A DNA stretch of 54,625 nucleotides from Candidatus Magasanikiibacteriota bacterium (GTDB lineage Bacteria > Patescibacteriota > Patescibacteriia > Magasanikbacterales > UBA922). Position numbers and translations under genes: made by a program. Shown here piece by piece: positions 46,151-54,625 of the stretch. How positions within the stretch are numbered: position 1 is the first letter of the stretch; each line of letters opens with the position of its first letter. The stretch is from assembly GCA_002716765.1 (NCBI GenBank), contig PBBY01000004.1, positions 1-54,625 on the forward strand. The letters are read 5' to 3'. A model generated the notes under the pieces. The model searched no databases. It saw only the letters and a program-made list of their open reading frames with translations, and was not told the DNA's origin.

Positions 46151-46954
46151 ATGAAATCAGCAGAGTATCATTGGGTTTTAGAGAGGGCTAGTTGGGATAG
46201 TGCGGCACAGCACATATTGTTTTTGAAACAAAGAAAGGCGTATGAATACGCTGCAACATTTGTTTCAGGAAAAAAAGTGCTAGATTATGGTGTCGGTAGT
46301 GGTTTTGGTACGCTTTTGTTGTCTGAGCATGCGTCACATGTGTGTGGGGTTGATGTTTTTCCAAAGACTATAGCGTATTGTAAAAAATTTCACCAAAAAG
46401 AAAATACAAAATTTATACGTATTCCAGATAGTTATACGACGCCATTTCCGGATAATCATTTTGATGTTGTCACTTCGTTTCAAGTAATAGAGCACATTCC
46501 TAACGTGGGGGATTATTTGCGTGAACTTGCTCGTGTACTTAAGCCAGGTGGGACCATTATTATTACCACACCAAATAGAGGCTATCGCCTACTCCCTTTT
46601 CAAAAACCGTGGAACGAAGAGCATGTACGCGAATATCATGGACCACAATTACAAAAAGAGGTTGAAGAGGTTTTTTCTTCTGTTGATGTACGAGCTATTT
46701 CCGGCGTGAAGGAGGTTGTGTCGATTGAGCATGCGCGGGTTAAGCAATCACCGGTTGCTGTCTATTTGCGTAATCCAATAAAACGGTTGATGCGTTTGGT
46801 AGTCCCAGACTTACTTAATCGTTTTGCTGGTGCTAGTGTCAAAAAAGAAACCTCTTTGAGCCATTACACTCCGACATACACAACAGCTGATTTTTTCGTT
46901 GGTGAGCAGGTTGAAAATCCTCTCGATTGGATTGTGGTAGGGAAAAAACAATAG
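46151..46954 (+). CDS. Class I SAM-dependent methyltransferase
   Basis: VLDYGVGSGFGTLLLSEHASHVCGVDVF; FDVVTSFQVIEHIPNVGDYLRELARVLKPGGTIIITTPN. Confidence 0.9.
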   Translation: MKSAEYHWVLERASWDSAAQHILFLKQRKAYEYAATFVSGKKVLDYGVGSGFGTLLLSEHASHVCGVDVFPKTIAYCKKFHQKENTKFIRIPDSYTTPFPDNHFDVVTSFQVIEHIPNVGDYLRELARVLKPGGTIIITTPNRGYRLLPFQKPWNEEHVREYHGPQLQKEVEEVFSSVDVRAISGVKEVVSIEHARVKQSPVAVYLRNPIKRLMRLVVPDLLNRFAGASVKKETSLSHYTPTYTTADFFVGEQVENPLDWIVVGKKQ

Positions 46955-46965
46955 ACATGCGCGTA

Positions 46966-46995
46966 TAAAAAAACCAGACTAAGTCTGGTTTTTTT
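46966..46995. terminator. Bidirectional terminator
   Basis: aaaaaaaccagactaagtctggttttttt between convergent genes. Confidence 0.85.
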
Positions 46996-47016
46996 ATTGC
47001 ATGATTTTGCTCTGAA

Positions 47017-48156
47017 TTATTCGACTGACTTTTCTACTTTTTTTTCTACTTTTTTTTGTGCGTAGGCTCTTTTTACTCCTTCTACACGTAAGCCAAGTCT
47101 GTGCTCTGTTGGGTCAATTGTAATAATTTCAAATTTTTTGATTTCACCAATACTGAACATTTCTTTCAGTTGTGCAAGGTCGTGCACTGGTGTGTTTGAC
47201 ACCTCAGAAATATGAGCAAGTCCGTGGATGTGGTCATCCAGCTTTACCATTAGTCCGAATGGTTCAATCTTGTGAATAGTTCCGTCAACCTTTTGACCTT
47301 CTGTGTATGTTTCTTTTACTGTCTTCCAAGGGTCGTCTTTGAGTCTTTTTACTGAAAGATATATTTTTGATTTATTAAGGTCGATAATTTGTGCTTTTAC
47401 TTTGTCGCCAATTTTTAAGACATCTTTCGGGTGGTCAATTCTTTGCCAGACAATTTCTGATATATGGATAAGACCCTCAAGGTTTTGTCCAAATTTGATA
47501 AATGCACCAAATGAGGTTAGCGCGCTAATTTCTCCCTCTACAATGTCGCCAATTGTGTATTTATCAAGGATAGATTTTTGTGCATCTTCCCACACTGCTT
47601 TTTCTGATACAATTAATTTTTCATCATTTCGTTGGATGTCGAGTATCTTGACTTGCAATGTTTGGCCAATAAGTTTTTGTAATTGCTCAAGGATGCGATT
47701 CTTGTCTCCGCCTGGAACACGTGGGTAGTTGTTTGGGGCAAGTTGTGAGACAGGCATGAATCCGTCTATACCACAGACTTTCATCATTAAACCACCTTTG
47801 TTAGCGTGTACAATCTTTGCGTCAATAACGGCTTCTTTTTCAAGATATTCCGCCAAATTTTCCCAAATTTTTTGGTGACCAGCAATACGAAATGACAGTT
47901 CCATCTCACCGTTTTCGTTTTCTTGTTCGATAACCGTTGCTTGTACTTTGTCTCCAACCTTAACATTTGCATATTCAGGGGACTCTGCAAAAAGCTCTTG
48001 CCCGCGAACAATACCAACAATAAGTCCGTTAATGTCGATTCGGACAGCACCATTGCTAATAGAAATAATAGTACCTTCTACAAGGCTATTTACGGCTGGG
48101 ATCTGTGTAAAGTATTCTTGTAAGAGTACTCCAAAATCTTCTGTTTTTTTTGCCAT
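47017..48156 (-). CDS. rpsA: 30S ribosomal protein S1
   Basis: Multiple S1 domains (VEGEISALTSFGAFIKFGQNLEGLIHISEIVWQRIDHP); start at MAKKTEDFG (48156). Confidence 0.92.
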   Translation of the reverse strand: MAKKTEDFGVLLQEYFTQIPAVNSLVEGTIISISNGAVRIDINGLIVGIVRGQELFAESPEYANVKVGDKVQATVIEQENENGEMELSFRIAGHQKIWENLAEYLEKEAVIDAKIVHANKGGLMMKVCGIDGFMPVSQLAPNNYPRVPGGDKNRILEQLQKLIGQTLQVKILDIQRNDEKLIVSEKAVWEDAQKSILDKYTIGDIVEGEISALTSFGAFIKFGQNLEGLIHISEIVWQRIDHPKDVLKIGDKVKAQIIDLNKSKIYLSVKRLKDDPWKTVKETYTEGQKVDGTIHKIEPFGLMVKLDDHIHGLAHISEVSNTPVHDLAQLKEMFSIGEIKKFEIITIDPTEHRLGLRVEGVKRAYAQKKVEKKVEKSVE

Positions 48157-48409
48157 ATATTTTTTTGGACCGTTTTTATGTATGTGGCCCATTGTTTGTC
48201 TTACCCCACACATACAAGTGAGGTCCCTATTGTGAGTCAGGGTGAATAAATAATTTGTGTTACTATAGCACAGAAGAGAAGATTTTGCAAGGGGTTGTTT
48301 GTGGACATTTTTTCCTAAATCCTAGGCTAATTTAATCTTGCAACAACCATGGTGTTGGGGTATACTGTATCTACGTAGTTTACTGAAGCACTTACTTAAA
48401 GACAAAATT

Positions 48410-49024
48410 ATGCATATTTCTTGGCTTGGCGGTACCGCAATTAAGATTCAAACAAAGACATCTGGAGAGGATGTTACTGTCTGTATTGATCCATATAAAC
48501 CCAAGGTTGGGGCTTTCCTAAAGAGTACTGCAGCGAGTATTGCGCTGTACACTAGGGGGTCTGGCGGGTCTATTCCCGTGTCTGGAAAACCATTTATTTT
48601 GGCGGGCGCTGGTGAGTGTGAGGTCAAAAATGTGCTTATTCATGCGGTTCAAGGTCATGCGGCAAAAGATTGTTTGTTTCGCCTTGATCTAGAGGGGATG
48701 AGTCTTGGGCATCTTGGTCAGTGTGGGGCTGCGCTAACAAATGAACAGCTTGAGGCGTTTGTTGGTGTAGACATACTCTGTATTCCTGTTGGAGGTGCTC
48801 CTGGCTTTACACCAGAACAGGCTTCGGCATGTATACAGAAAATAGAACCCCGTGTAGTCGTTCCTATGGCTTTTCTTTCAGAAAACGACCCAGAAGCATC
48901 TTCTCTTGAGTCTTTTGTTAAGGCCGTGGGTGTTGCCCCGCAAGAACCGATGAAGAAGTTGGTAATAAAGAAAAAAGATTTACCACAAGAAGATATGCAT
49001 GTTGTTGTCCTGAATAAGGAGTAA
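48410..49024 (+). CDS. Metallo-beta-lactamase-fold-like protein lacking the usual HxHxDH motif
   Basis: MHISWLGGTAIKIQTKTSGEDVTVCIDPYKPKVGAFLKSTAASIALYTRGSGG...; overall pattern of UlaG-like hydrolases. Confidence 0.65.
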   Translation: MHISWLGGTAIKIQTKTSGEDVTVCIDPYKPKVGAFLKSTAASIALYTRGSGGSIPVSGKPFILAGAGECEVKNVLIHAVQGHAAKDCLFRLDLEGMSLGHLGQCGAALTNEQLEAFVGVDILCIPVGGAPGFTPEQASACIQKIEPRVVVPMAFLSENDPEASSLESFVKAVGVAPQEPMKKLVIKKKDLPQEDMHVVVLNKE

Positions 49025-49055
49025 TCGGTGTTATTATTCATATAATATTAGCATT

Positions 49056-49829
49056 ATGCCAGCAAAAAAAAGGAGTAAAAAAGAGGCTTTAGAAAGTGAA
49101 AGCCCGAAGAAGGTGGCAAAGAAAAAGACTGCCAGTTCTGTCTCTAAAAAAAGACGCAAAACTGTCGATGCTAAGAAAAAAAAACCGTCCCGTGTGTCTG
49201 TTGTAAAATCGACCGGTAAAAAGAAGCGTGTTGCTAAAAAAACAACAGCAAAAAAAGGTGTAGTGAAAAAAACAAAAACAACAAGAAGGAGTGTGTCCAA
49301 AGAGGATCACAAAGATATGCGTGCGGCCGTTGAGGCGATACCAAGCTTAATTTTTGAGGAGGTTTTATTTGATACATCTGCTCAAGAGGTGTTGGCTGAT
49401 TCGAAGAAACAAAAAATATTTCTTTCAGATACCATAGTTGAGGATAGAAAGAGAAAGCATAGAATACTTGTGGTAGGAGTAACCTTTTTGTCAACACTGA
49501 TTTTTTTGGTCTGGGGTTTTGGATTGCGGCTTCAGATTGGGAACATTTCTGCGCAGGAACATTTTTTTGATAAAGAGGTTGAAGGATCATTGTCAGAGGG
49601 TTATTCGGAGCTTTCTAGTGCAATCTCAGCAATTCGCGAACAAAAAGATGCTGCGGTGGGTTTACTTGAAAAAGTTGAGGAGGGTAATCAGAATACTGAT
49701 TCTTTCACAGAGAAAGATGTTGCTGTTTTTGATGAGGCGGCGCTTGCATCTGTGTTAGAAAAAATACAGCATAACACAGAAGATTCCGCTACTTCTTCAG
49801 AACGTGTAGAGGTGGGTGATTCATTATAA
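49056..49829 (+). CDS. Membrane-anchored protein with histone-H1-like Lys-rich N-terminal tail
   Basis: MPAKKRSKKEALESESPKKVAKKKTASSVSKKRRKT...VAKKTTAKKG; TM ILVVGVTFLSTLIFLVWGFGL. Confidence 0.7.
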   Translation: MPAKKRSKKEALESESPKKVAKKKTASSVSKKRRKTVDAKKKKPSRVSVVKSTGKKKRVAKKTTAKKGVVKKTKTTRRSVSKEDHKDMRAAVEAIPSLIFEEVLFDTSAQEVLADSKKQKIFLSDTIVEDRKRKHRILVVGVTFLSTLIFLVWGFGLRLQIGNISAQEHFFDKEVEGSLSEGYSELSSAISAIREQKDAAVGLLEKVEEGNQNTDSFTEKDVAVFDEAALASVLEKIQHNTEDSATSSERVEVGDSL

Positions 49830-49906
49830 TTATCTTAATACATGTAATATAGTGTAGGCAGTGTGATATTTCGTACTGTGTCCGTTGTATTATATGAATT
49901 TTAGCT

Positions 49907-52399
49907 ATGTCAAAACAAAATCCCGAAGCGGTGTTGCCTGGTGGTGGTGCTGCTGATTCAGCAGGTGAAAGAATTGTCCCAATTCATTTGGTTGATGAAA
50001 TGAAAACGTCTTATCTTGATTATGCAATGAGTGTGATTGTTGCGCGTGCACTACCTGATGTTCGTGATGGGTTAAAACCAGTGCATCGGAGAGTCTTGTA
50101 TTCTATGTGGAAACTAGGATTAAAGCATGGGGCAAAGTTTAGAAAATCTGCTCATGTGGTGGGTGATGTTATGGCAAAGTACCATCCGCACGGTGATGCA
50201 TCTATTTATGATTCTCTTGTTCGTATGGCGCAGGATTTCTCTATGAGAAGTCCTATGGTTAATGGTCAAGGAAACTTTGGGTCGATGGACGGTGATAGTG
50301 CGGCTGCGATGCGTTATACGGAGGCAAAATTGCAGCACGTTGCAGAAGAGATGTTGCTTGATATAGAAAAAGATACCGTTGACTTTGGACCAAACTATGA
50401 TGGTTCAACAAAAGAACCACGAGTTCTTCCGAGCAAGCTCCCACATTTGCTTTTGAATGGAAGTATGGGTATTGCCGTGGGAATGGCAACAAATATTCCC
50501 CCACATAATCTGGGTGAACTGTGTGATGCGGTCACGCATATTATTGACAATCCAAGTACAACGATTGAAGGGCTTATGGATTTTGTACAAGGACCCGACT
50601 TCCCAACAGGTGGTATTATTTATGATAAAAAAGATATTCTCACAATGTATGCCACAGGAAGAGGTGGGGTTGTGTTGCGTGCAAAGGCTGAGATTGTCGA
50701 GGCAAAGTCTGGATTGTTTAAGATTGTTGTCAAAGAGATACCTTATCAGGTAAATAAGGCAAACCTGATAGAAAAGATTGCTAGACTTGTTCAGGAGAAA
50801 AAGATTATTGGGATTAAAGATTTGCGAGATGAGTCAAATAAAGACGGTGTCCGTATTGTTATTGAGCTTAAAAAATCTGCATATCCCAAAAAGGTGCTTA
50901 ACAAGTTGTATAAAATGACTGATTTGCAGACCACGTTTCATATGAATATGATTGCGCTTGTCGATGGGATTCAGCCAAGGCTCATGACACTAAAATCAGT
51001 ATTGGAGGAGTATGTAAAACATCGACAAATTGTGGTTCGCAGAAGGACGGCGTTTGACTTAAGAAAGGCTGAAGAGCGTGCTCATATTTTGGAAGGTCTT
51101 TCAAAAGCTTTGGACAAGATAGATCAGGTAATCAGTGTTATACGAGCATCAAAAGACAAGGAAGAGGCAAAGCAAAATTTGATGAAAAAATTTAAATTTA
51201 CCGAAAGGCAGGTTGTCGCAATACTTGACATGCGTTTACAGCAGTTGGCAAACCTAGAAAGAAAAAAAATAGAGGACGAGTTAAAAGAAAAACTTGCACT
51301 TATTAAGGAGTTACAAGGAATACTTGCAAGTGAGAAAAAGATTTTAGGTATCATTAAAGACGAGGTGTCTGATGTTCGGGCGAAGTTTGCTAACCCACGT
51401 AGAACAAAGGTGGTTGCCAGAGGGATTAAGGAGTTTACCATAGAAGACTTAGTGCCAAATGAGCCTACAATTATTATGGCTACACGTGATGGGTATATTA
51501 AGCGTATGCCAATTGACACCTTCAAAACACAGGCTAGAGGAGGTAAGGGGGTAATTGGGTTAACAACAAAAGAGGAGGATGTGGTCGAGCATTTGCGGAC
51601 AACCAACACACACGATAGTTTGTTATTTTTTACGACTCGCGGACGTGTGTTTCAATTGCATGCTTATGAAATTCCAGAGGCATCTCGTACAGCAAAAGGT
51701 CAGGCATTGGTAAACTTTTTACAACTTGCTCCACATGAAAAGGTTGCGGCAATACTCTCTATGGAAGATATGACGAAGTATGAGTATCTTGTCATGGTTA
51801 CAAAAAAAGGTGTTATTAAGAAAACAAAAATTAGTGATTTTAAGAATGTGCGCAGGTCTGGTTTAATTGCACTAAAGATTAAGTCTGAAGATATGCTTGA
51901 GTGGGTTCGACCATCAGGCGGTAAAGATGACATTGTTCTGGTTACTCAGTTTGGGCAAGCAATTAGGTTTAAAGAGGCTGATGTTCGTGCAATGGGAAGG
52001 ACAGCTGCAGGTGTTCGCGGTATCAAGCTTAAATCCGAGGATGATGTTATTGGTATGGGGGTTGTGTCTCCTGCTTTGGTTAAGAAAAAAGTGATGGAGC
52101 TCTTGGTTGTTTCTGAGAATGGTCTTGGAAAACGAACAAAAATATCCGAGTATAAGGTTCAGGGTCGCGGCGGAAGTGGTATAAAAACAATGAATGTTAC
52201 CGACAAAACAGGAAGAATTATGAGCGCACGAGTGATTAACAATACAGAGCCAAACGATTTGCTTATTATTTCAAAAAATGGGCAGGTTGTACGAATACCA
52301 CTTAAGACCGTCTCTACTTTGGGTCGGGCAACACAAGGTGTAAGGATTATGCGTTTTAAGAAGTCTGGTGATATTGTGGCTGGGATTACGGTCCTTTAG
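49907..52399 (+). CDS. gyrA: DNA gyrase subunit A
   Basis: SYLDYAMSVIVARALPDVRDGLKPVHRRVLYSM...AAMRYTEAKL; C-terminal beta-propeller blades. Confidence 0.96.
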   Translation: MSKQNPEAVLPGGGAADSAGERIVPIHLVDEMKTSYLDYAMSVIVARALPDVRDGLKPVHRRVLYSMWKLGLKHGAKFRKSAHVVGDVMAKYHPHGDASIYDSLVRMAQDFSMRSPMVNGQGNFGSMDGDSAAAMRYTEAKLQHVAEEMLLDIEKDTVDFGPNYDGSTKEPRVLPSKLPHLLLNGSMGIAVGMATNIPPHNLGELCDAVTHIIDNPSTTIEGLMDFVQGPDFPTGGIIYDKKDILTMYATGRGGVVLRAKAEIVEAKSGLFKIVVKEIPYQVNKANLIEKIARLVQEKKIIGIKDLRDESNKDGVRIVIELKKSAYPKKVLNKLYKMTDLQTTFHMNMIALVDGIQPRLMTLKSVLEEYVKHRQIVVRRRTAFDLRKAEERAHILEGLSKALDKIDQVISVIRASKDKEEAKQNLMKKFKFTERQVVAILDMRLQQLANLERKKIEDELKEKLALIKELQGILASEKKILGIIKDEVSDVRAKFANPRRTKVVARGIKEFTIEDLVPNEPTIIMATRDGYIKRMPIDTFKTQARGGKGVIGLTTKEEDVVEHLRTTNTHDSLLFFTTRGRVFQLHAYEIPEASRTAKGQALVNFLQLAPHEKVAAILSMEDMTKYEYLVMVTKKGVIKKTKISDFKNVRRSGLIALKIKSEDMLEWVRPSGGKDDIVLVTQFGQAIRFKEADVRAMGRTAAGVRGIKLKSEDDVIGMGVVSPALVKKKVMELLVVSENGLGKRTKISEYKVQGRGGSGIKTMNVTDKTGRIMSARVINNTEPNDLLIISKNGQVVRIPLKTVSTLGRATQGVRIMRFKKSGDIVAGITVL

Positions 52400-52460
52400 G
52401 TTCGGTTTTTAGGACAACATATTCTTTTTATTTGCCTCTTAGGAGATACCATTCTTTTGG

Positions 52461-52489
52461 TTGACAAAAAGGTATTTCTTCTTTATACT
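52461..52489 (+). promoter_or_regulatory. Sigma70-type promoter for ftsH
   Basis: TTGACA-17-TATACT. Confidence 0.8.
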
Positions 52490-52549
52490 ATTGGTCATAC
52501 TTATGATAAAAATTTATTTATCATCATCCAATAGTTAACACGTATATTT

Positions 52550-54415
52550 ATGAAAAAATTATTACAAAATTTTGGTATTATTATTCTTACACTCGTACTA
52601 CTTGCCGGTGTTATGAGTGTGCTCCATGCAGGAGAAGAAAAACCAAAAGATGTTGGAATAAACACACTTGTTTCTTATGTTATAGAAGATAAAGTAGAAA
52701 AAGTAGAGGTTGAAAAAGATACCATTCTTGTTACGGTAAAAGATGTCGATACCGTTGATATGGAGGAGCGAGGAAAGCAGTTAAAAATAAAAAAAGAGTT
52801 TGGTCAATCTTTTACTGAGTTGATGGAGAATGTTGGTGTGTCAGGTGAAAAACTTCAGGCATTAGATATCAGAATTAAAGAGGATCCGGTTTGGAAGACT
52901 ATTCTTATAGGTATGGCACCATTTTTGTTTCCATTTCTTATTATTGGTGTGTTTTTATACTTTATGACAAGACAGGTGCAAGGGGCTAATAGCAAGGCGA
53001 TGGGTTTTGGGGCAAGTTCTGCAAAGCAAGCAAAAACTGACGAAAAAAGTAAAAAAACATTTAAAGATGTTGCTGGGGCTTATGAAGCAAAAGAAGAGTT
53101 AGAAGAGGTCGTTGACTTTTTAAAACATCCGCAAAAGTTTACCGATATGGGGGCAAAAATTCCACGCGGTGTGTTGCTTATGGGTTCACCAGGAACAGGA
53201 AAAACATTATTAGCAAAAGCTGTTGCTGGCGAGGCGCAGGTGCCATTTTTTCACATTTCTGGTTCAGAATTTGTAGAAATGTTTGTTGGTGTGGGTGCAA
53301 GTCGTGTTCGAGATTTGTTTAATAAGGCTAAAAAAGCTGCACCTGCAATTGTGTTTATAGATGAAATTGATGCTGTAGGAAGAAAGCGTGGTGCTGGCCT
53401 TGGCGGGTCTCATGATGAGCGCGAGCAAACATTAAATCAAATTTTGGTAGAAATGGACGGGTTTGATCCAAATGTTGGTATTATTGTGATTGCCGCAACT
53501 AATAGACCAGATGTATTAGACAAAGCTTTATTGCGACCAGGTCGGTTTGATCGACGTGTGGTTATTGCTTTACCAGACATTAAAGAGCGTGAAGAAATTC
53601 TTGGTGTACATGTTAAAAACAAACCGCTTGCAAAAGAGGTGAGTGTCAAAAGTTTGGCAGAAAGGACCCCGGGTTTTTCTGGTGCGGATTTGGAAAACCT
53701 GCTTAATGAGGCAGCAATTCTTGCAGTGCGGAAAAAATCAAAAACTATTACAGAAGAGATGGTGCGAGAAAGTGTAGATAAGGTGTTACTTGGACCAGAA
53801 AAAAAGTCACGACTTATGACAGAAGAAGACAAGGAGATGACAGCGTATCATGAAGCAGGTCATGCAATTGTAGGTCACTTCCTTGAAAATTGTGATCCAG
53901 TGAGGAAAGTGTCTATTATTGGGCGTGGTATGGCAGGTGGGTATACGCTTTCGATGCCAGACAAGGATAGACATTATCGAAGACTTGTTGAGTTCAAGGA
54001 TGATATGGCAATGATGATGGGTGGGTACGTTGCAGAAGAAATGCAGTACGGAAGAGACAGGCTCACTACCGGACCGTCGAGTGATTTGAAAAAAGCAACA
54101 CAGCTTGCAAAGAAAATGGTTATGCAATATGGTATGAGCGAAGAGCTTGGCCCGCGCGTATATGGTGATAATGAAGAACTTATTTTCCTTGCACAAGAAA
54201 TTCACGATAAGAAAAATTATTCCGAAAAAACGGCAGAAATTATCGATAGAGAAATTAATGAACTCCTTAAAAATGCAAAAAAAGAAGCAGAGCGTATATT
54301 AACCAAACACAAAGATGAGACAGAACGATTAGTCAAGAAACTTCTAGAGGTGGAAACAGTAGAACAAGAAGAGTTTAATGCTATTATGGAAGGAAAGGGT
54401 GTGGAGAAAAAATAA
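52550..54415 (+). CDS. ftsH: ATP-dependent zinc metalloprotease FtsH
   Basis: [56 protein letters not shown]. Confidence 0.97.
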   Translation: MKKLLQNFGIIILTLVLLAGVMSVLHAGEEKPKDVGINTLVSYVIEDKVEKVEVEKDTILVTVKDVDTVDMEERGKQLKIKKEFGQSFTELMENVGVSGEKLQALDIRIKEDPVWKTILIGMAPFLFPFLIIGVFLYFMTRQVQGANSKAMGFGASSAKQAKTDEKSKKTFKDVAGAYEAKEELEEVVDFLKHPQKFTDMGAKIPRGVLLMGSPGTGKTLLAKAVAGEAQVPFFHISGSEFVEMFVGVGASRVRDLFNKAKKAAPAIVFIDEIDAVGRKRGAGLGGSHDEREQTLNQILVEMDGFDPNVGIIVIAATNRPDVLDKALLRPGRFDRRVVIALPDIKEREEILGVHVKNKPLAKEVSVKSLAERTPGFSGADLENLLNEAAILAVRKKSKTITEEMVRESVDKVLLGPEKKSRLMTEEDKEMTAYHEAGHAIVGHFLENCDPVRKVSIIGRGMAGGYTLSMPDKDRHYRRLVEFKDDMAMMMGGYVAEEMQYGRDRLTTGPSSDLKKATQLAKKMVMQYGMSEELGPRVYGDNEELIFLAQEIHDKKNYSEKTAEIIDREINELLKNAKKEAERILTKHKDETERLVKKLLEVETVEQEEFNAIMEGKGVEKK

Positions 54416-54431
54416 AAAAAAGACGAATCAT

Positions 54432-54466
54432 AAAAAACACCAGGTAGTTAAGTGGTGTTTTTTATT
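54432..54466 (+). terminator. Rho-independent terminator
   Basis: aaaaaacaccaggtagttaagtggtgttttttattttt after ftsH. Confidence 0.85.
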
Positions 54467-54480
54467 TTTTGGGTACAAGC

Positions 54481-54509
54481 TTGACAAAAATACTATCATT
54501 TGCTAAGGT
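54481..54509 (+). promoter_or_regulatory. Putative promoter
   Basis: TTGACA-17-TAAGGT. Confidence 0.45.
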
Positions 54510-54559
54510 CAGAGGGTTGGGTAATTCTGCCTAATAACCTCATTGAGAGGATTGTGTAA

Positions 54560-54625
54560 ATGAGTGTAAATAATTCAAACAAAGAAGAAGTAACCTGGAA
54601 TCCTGAGCATCTTGCAAATGCTCTT
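54560..54625 (+). CDS. Partial CDS running off the right edge
   Basis: ATG at 54560: MSVNNSNKEEVTWNPEHLANAL..., upstream gagagg. Confidence 0.5.
   Translation, partial: MSVNNSNKEEVTWNPEHLANAL

Noticed and set aside
1-54625. Possible UGA recoding (genetic code 25, as in Absconditabacteria/Gracilibacteria)
   Set aside because: Housekeeping ORFs (ileS, gyrA, ftsH, rpsA, pepA) are full length under the standard code with no need to read through UGA.

Overview
AT-rich bacterial chromosomal window, most likely from a Candidate Phyla Radiation (Patescibacteria) genome. This is inferred from the stacked small T4SS-pilin-like genes, the many exported proteins of unknown function, and standard-code housekeeping genes. 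Housekeeping content: rpsF-ssb-rpsR, gyrA, ftsH, ileS, rpsA, pepA-ruvA, ilvE, galU, rmuC, tRNA-Arg(CCT) and tRNA-His(GTG). The four most notable features are: (1) a tandem expansion of about 16 divergent two-TM, VirB2/TrbC-like pilin paralogs (9.8-21.5 kb), interrupted by an orphan solute-binding lipoprotein, followed by a type IV minor-pilin-like trio, with no secretion ATPase in the window; (2) a ~1.6 kb non-coding region between the two tRNAs (6.76-8.38 kb) with five 26-bp palindromic iterons, DnaA-box matches and four parS-like palindromes, which is a strong candidate for an oriC/partition locus; (3) a T-box-like leader upstream of ileS with an apparently short Stem I; (4) a three-gene cell-surface cassette (28.3-33.4 kb) including a Cys-rich DUF4215-type repeat protein. 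Also noted are structured intergenic inverted repeats (one in pseudoknot order), a perfect promoter/operator palindrome before a TrmB-like regulator, and a DHH-motif gene of unusually high GC running off the left edge. No database search or computed statistic was available. Family names come from motif recognition and need confirmation.
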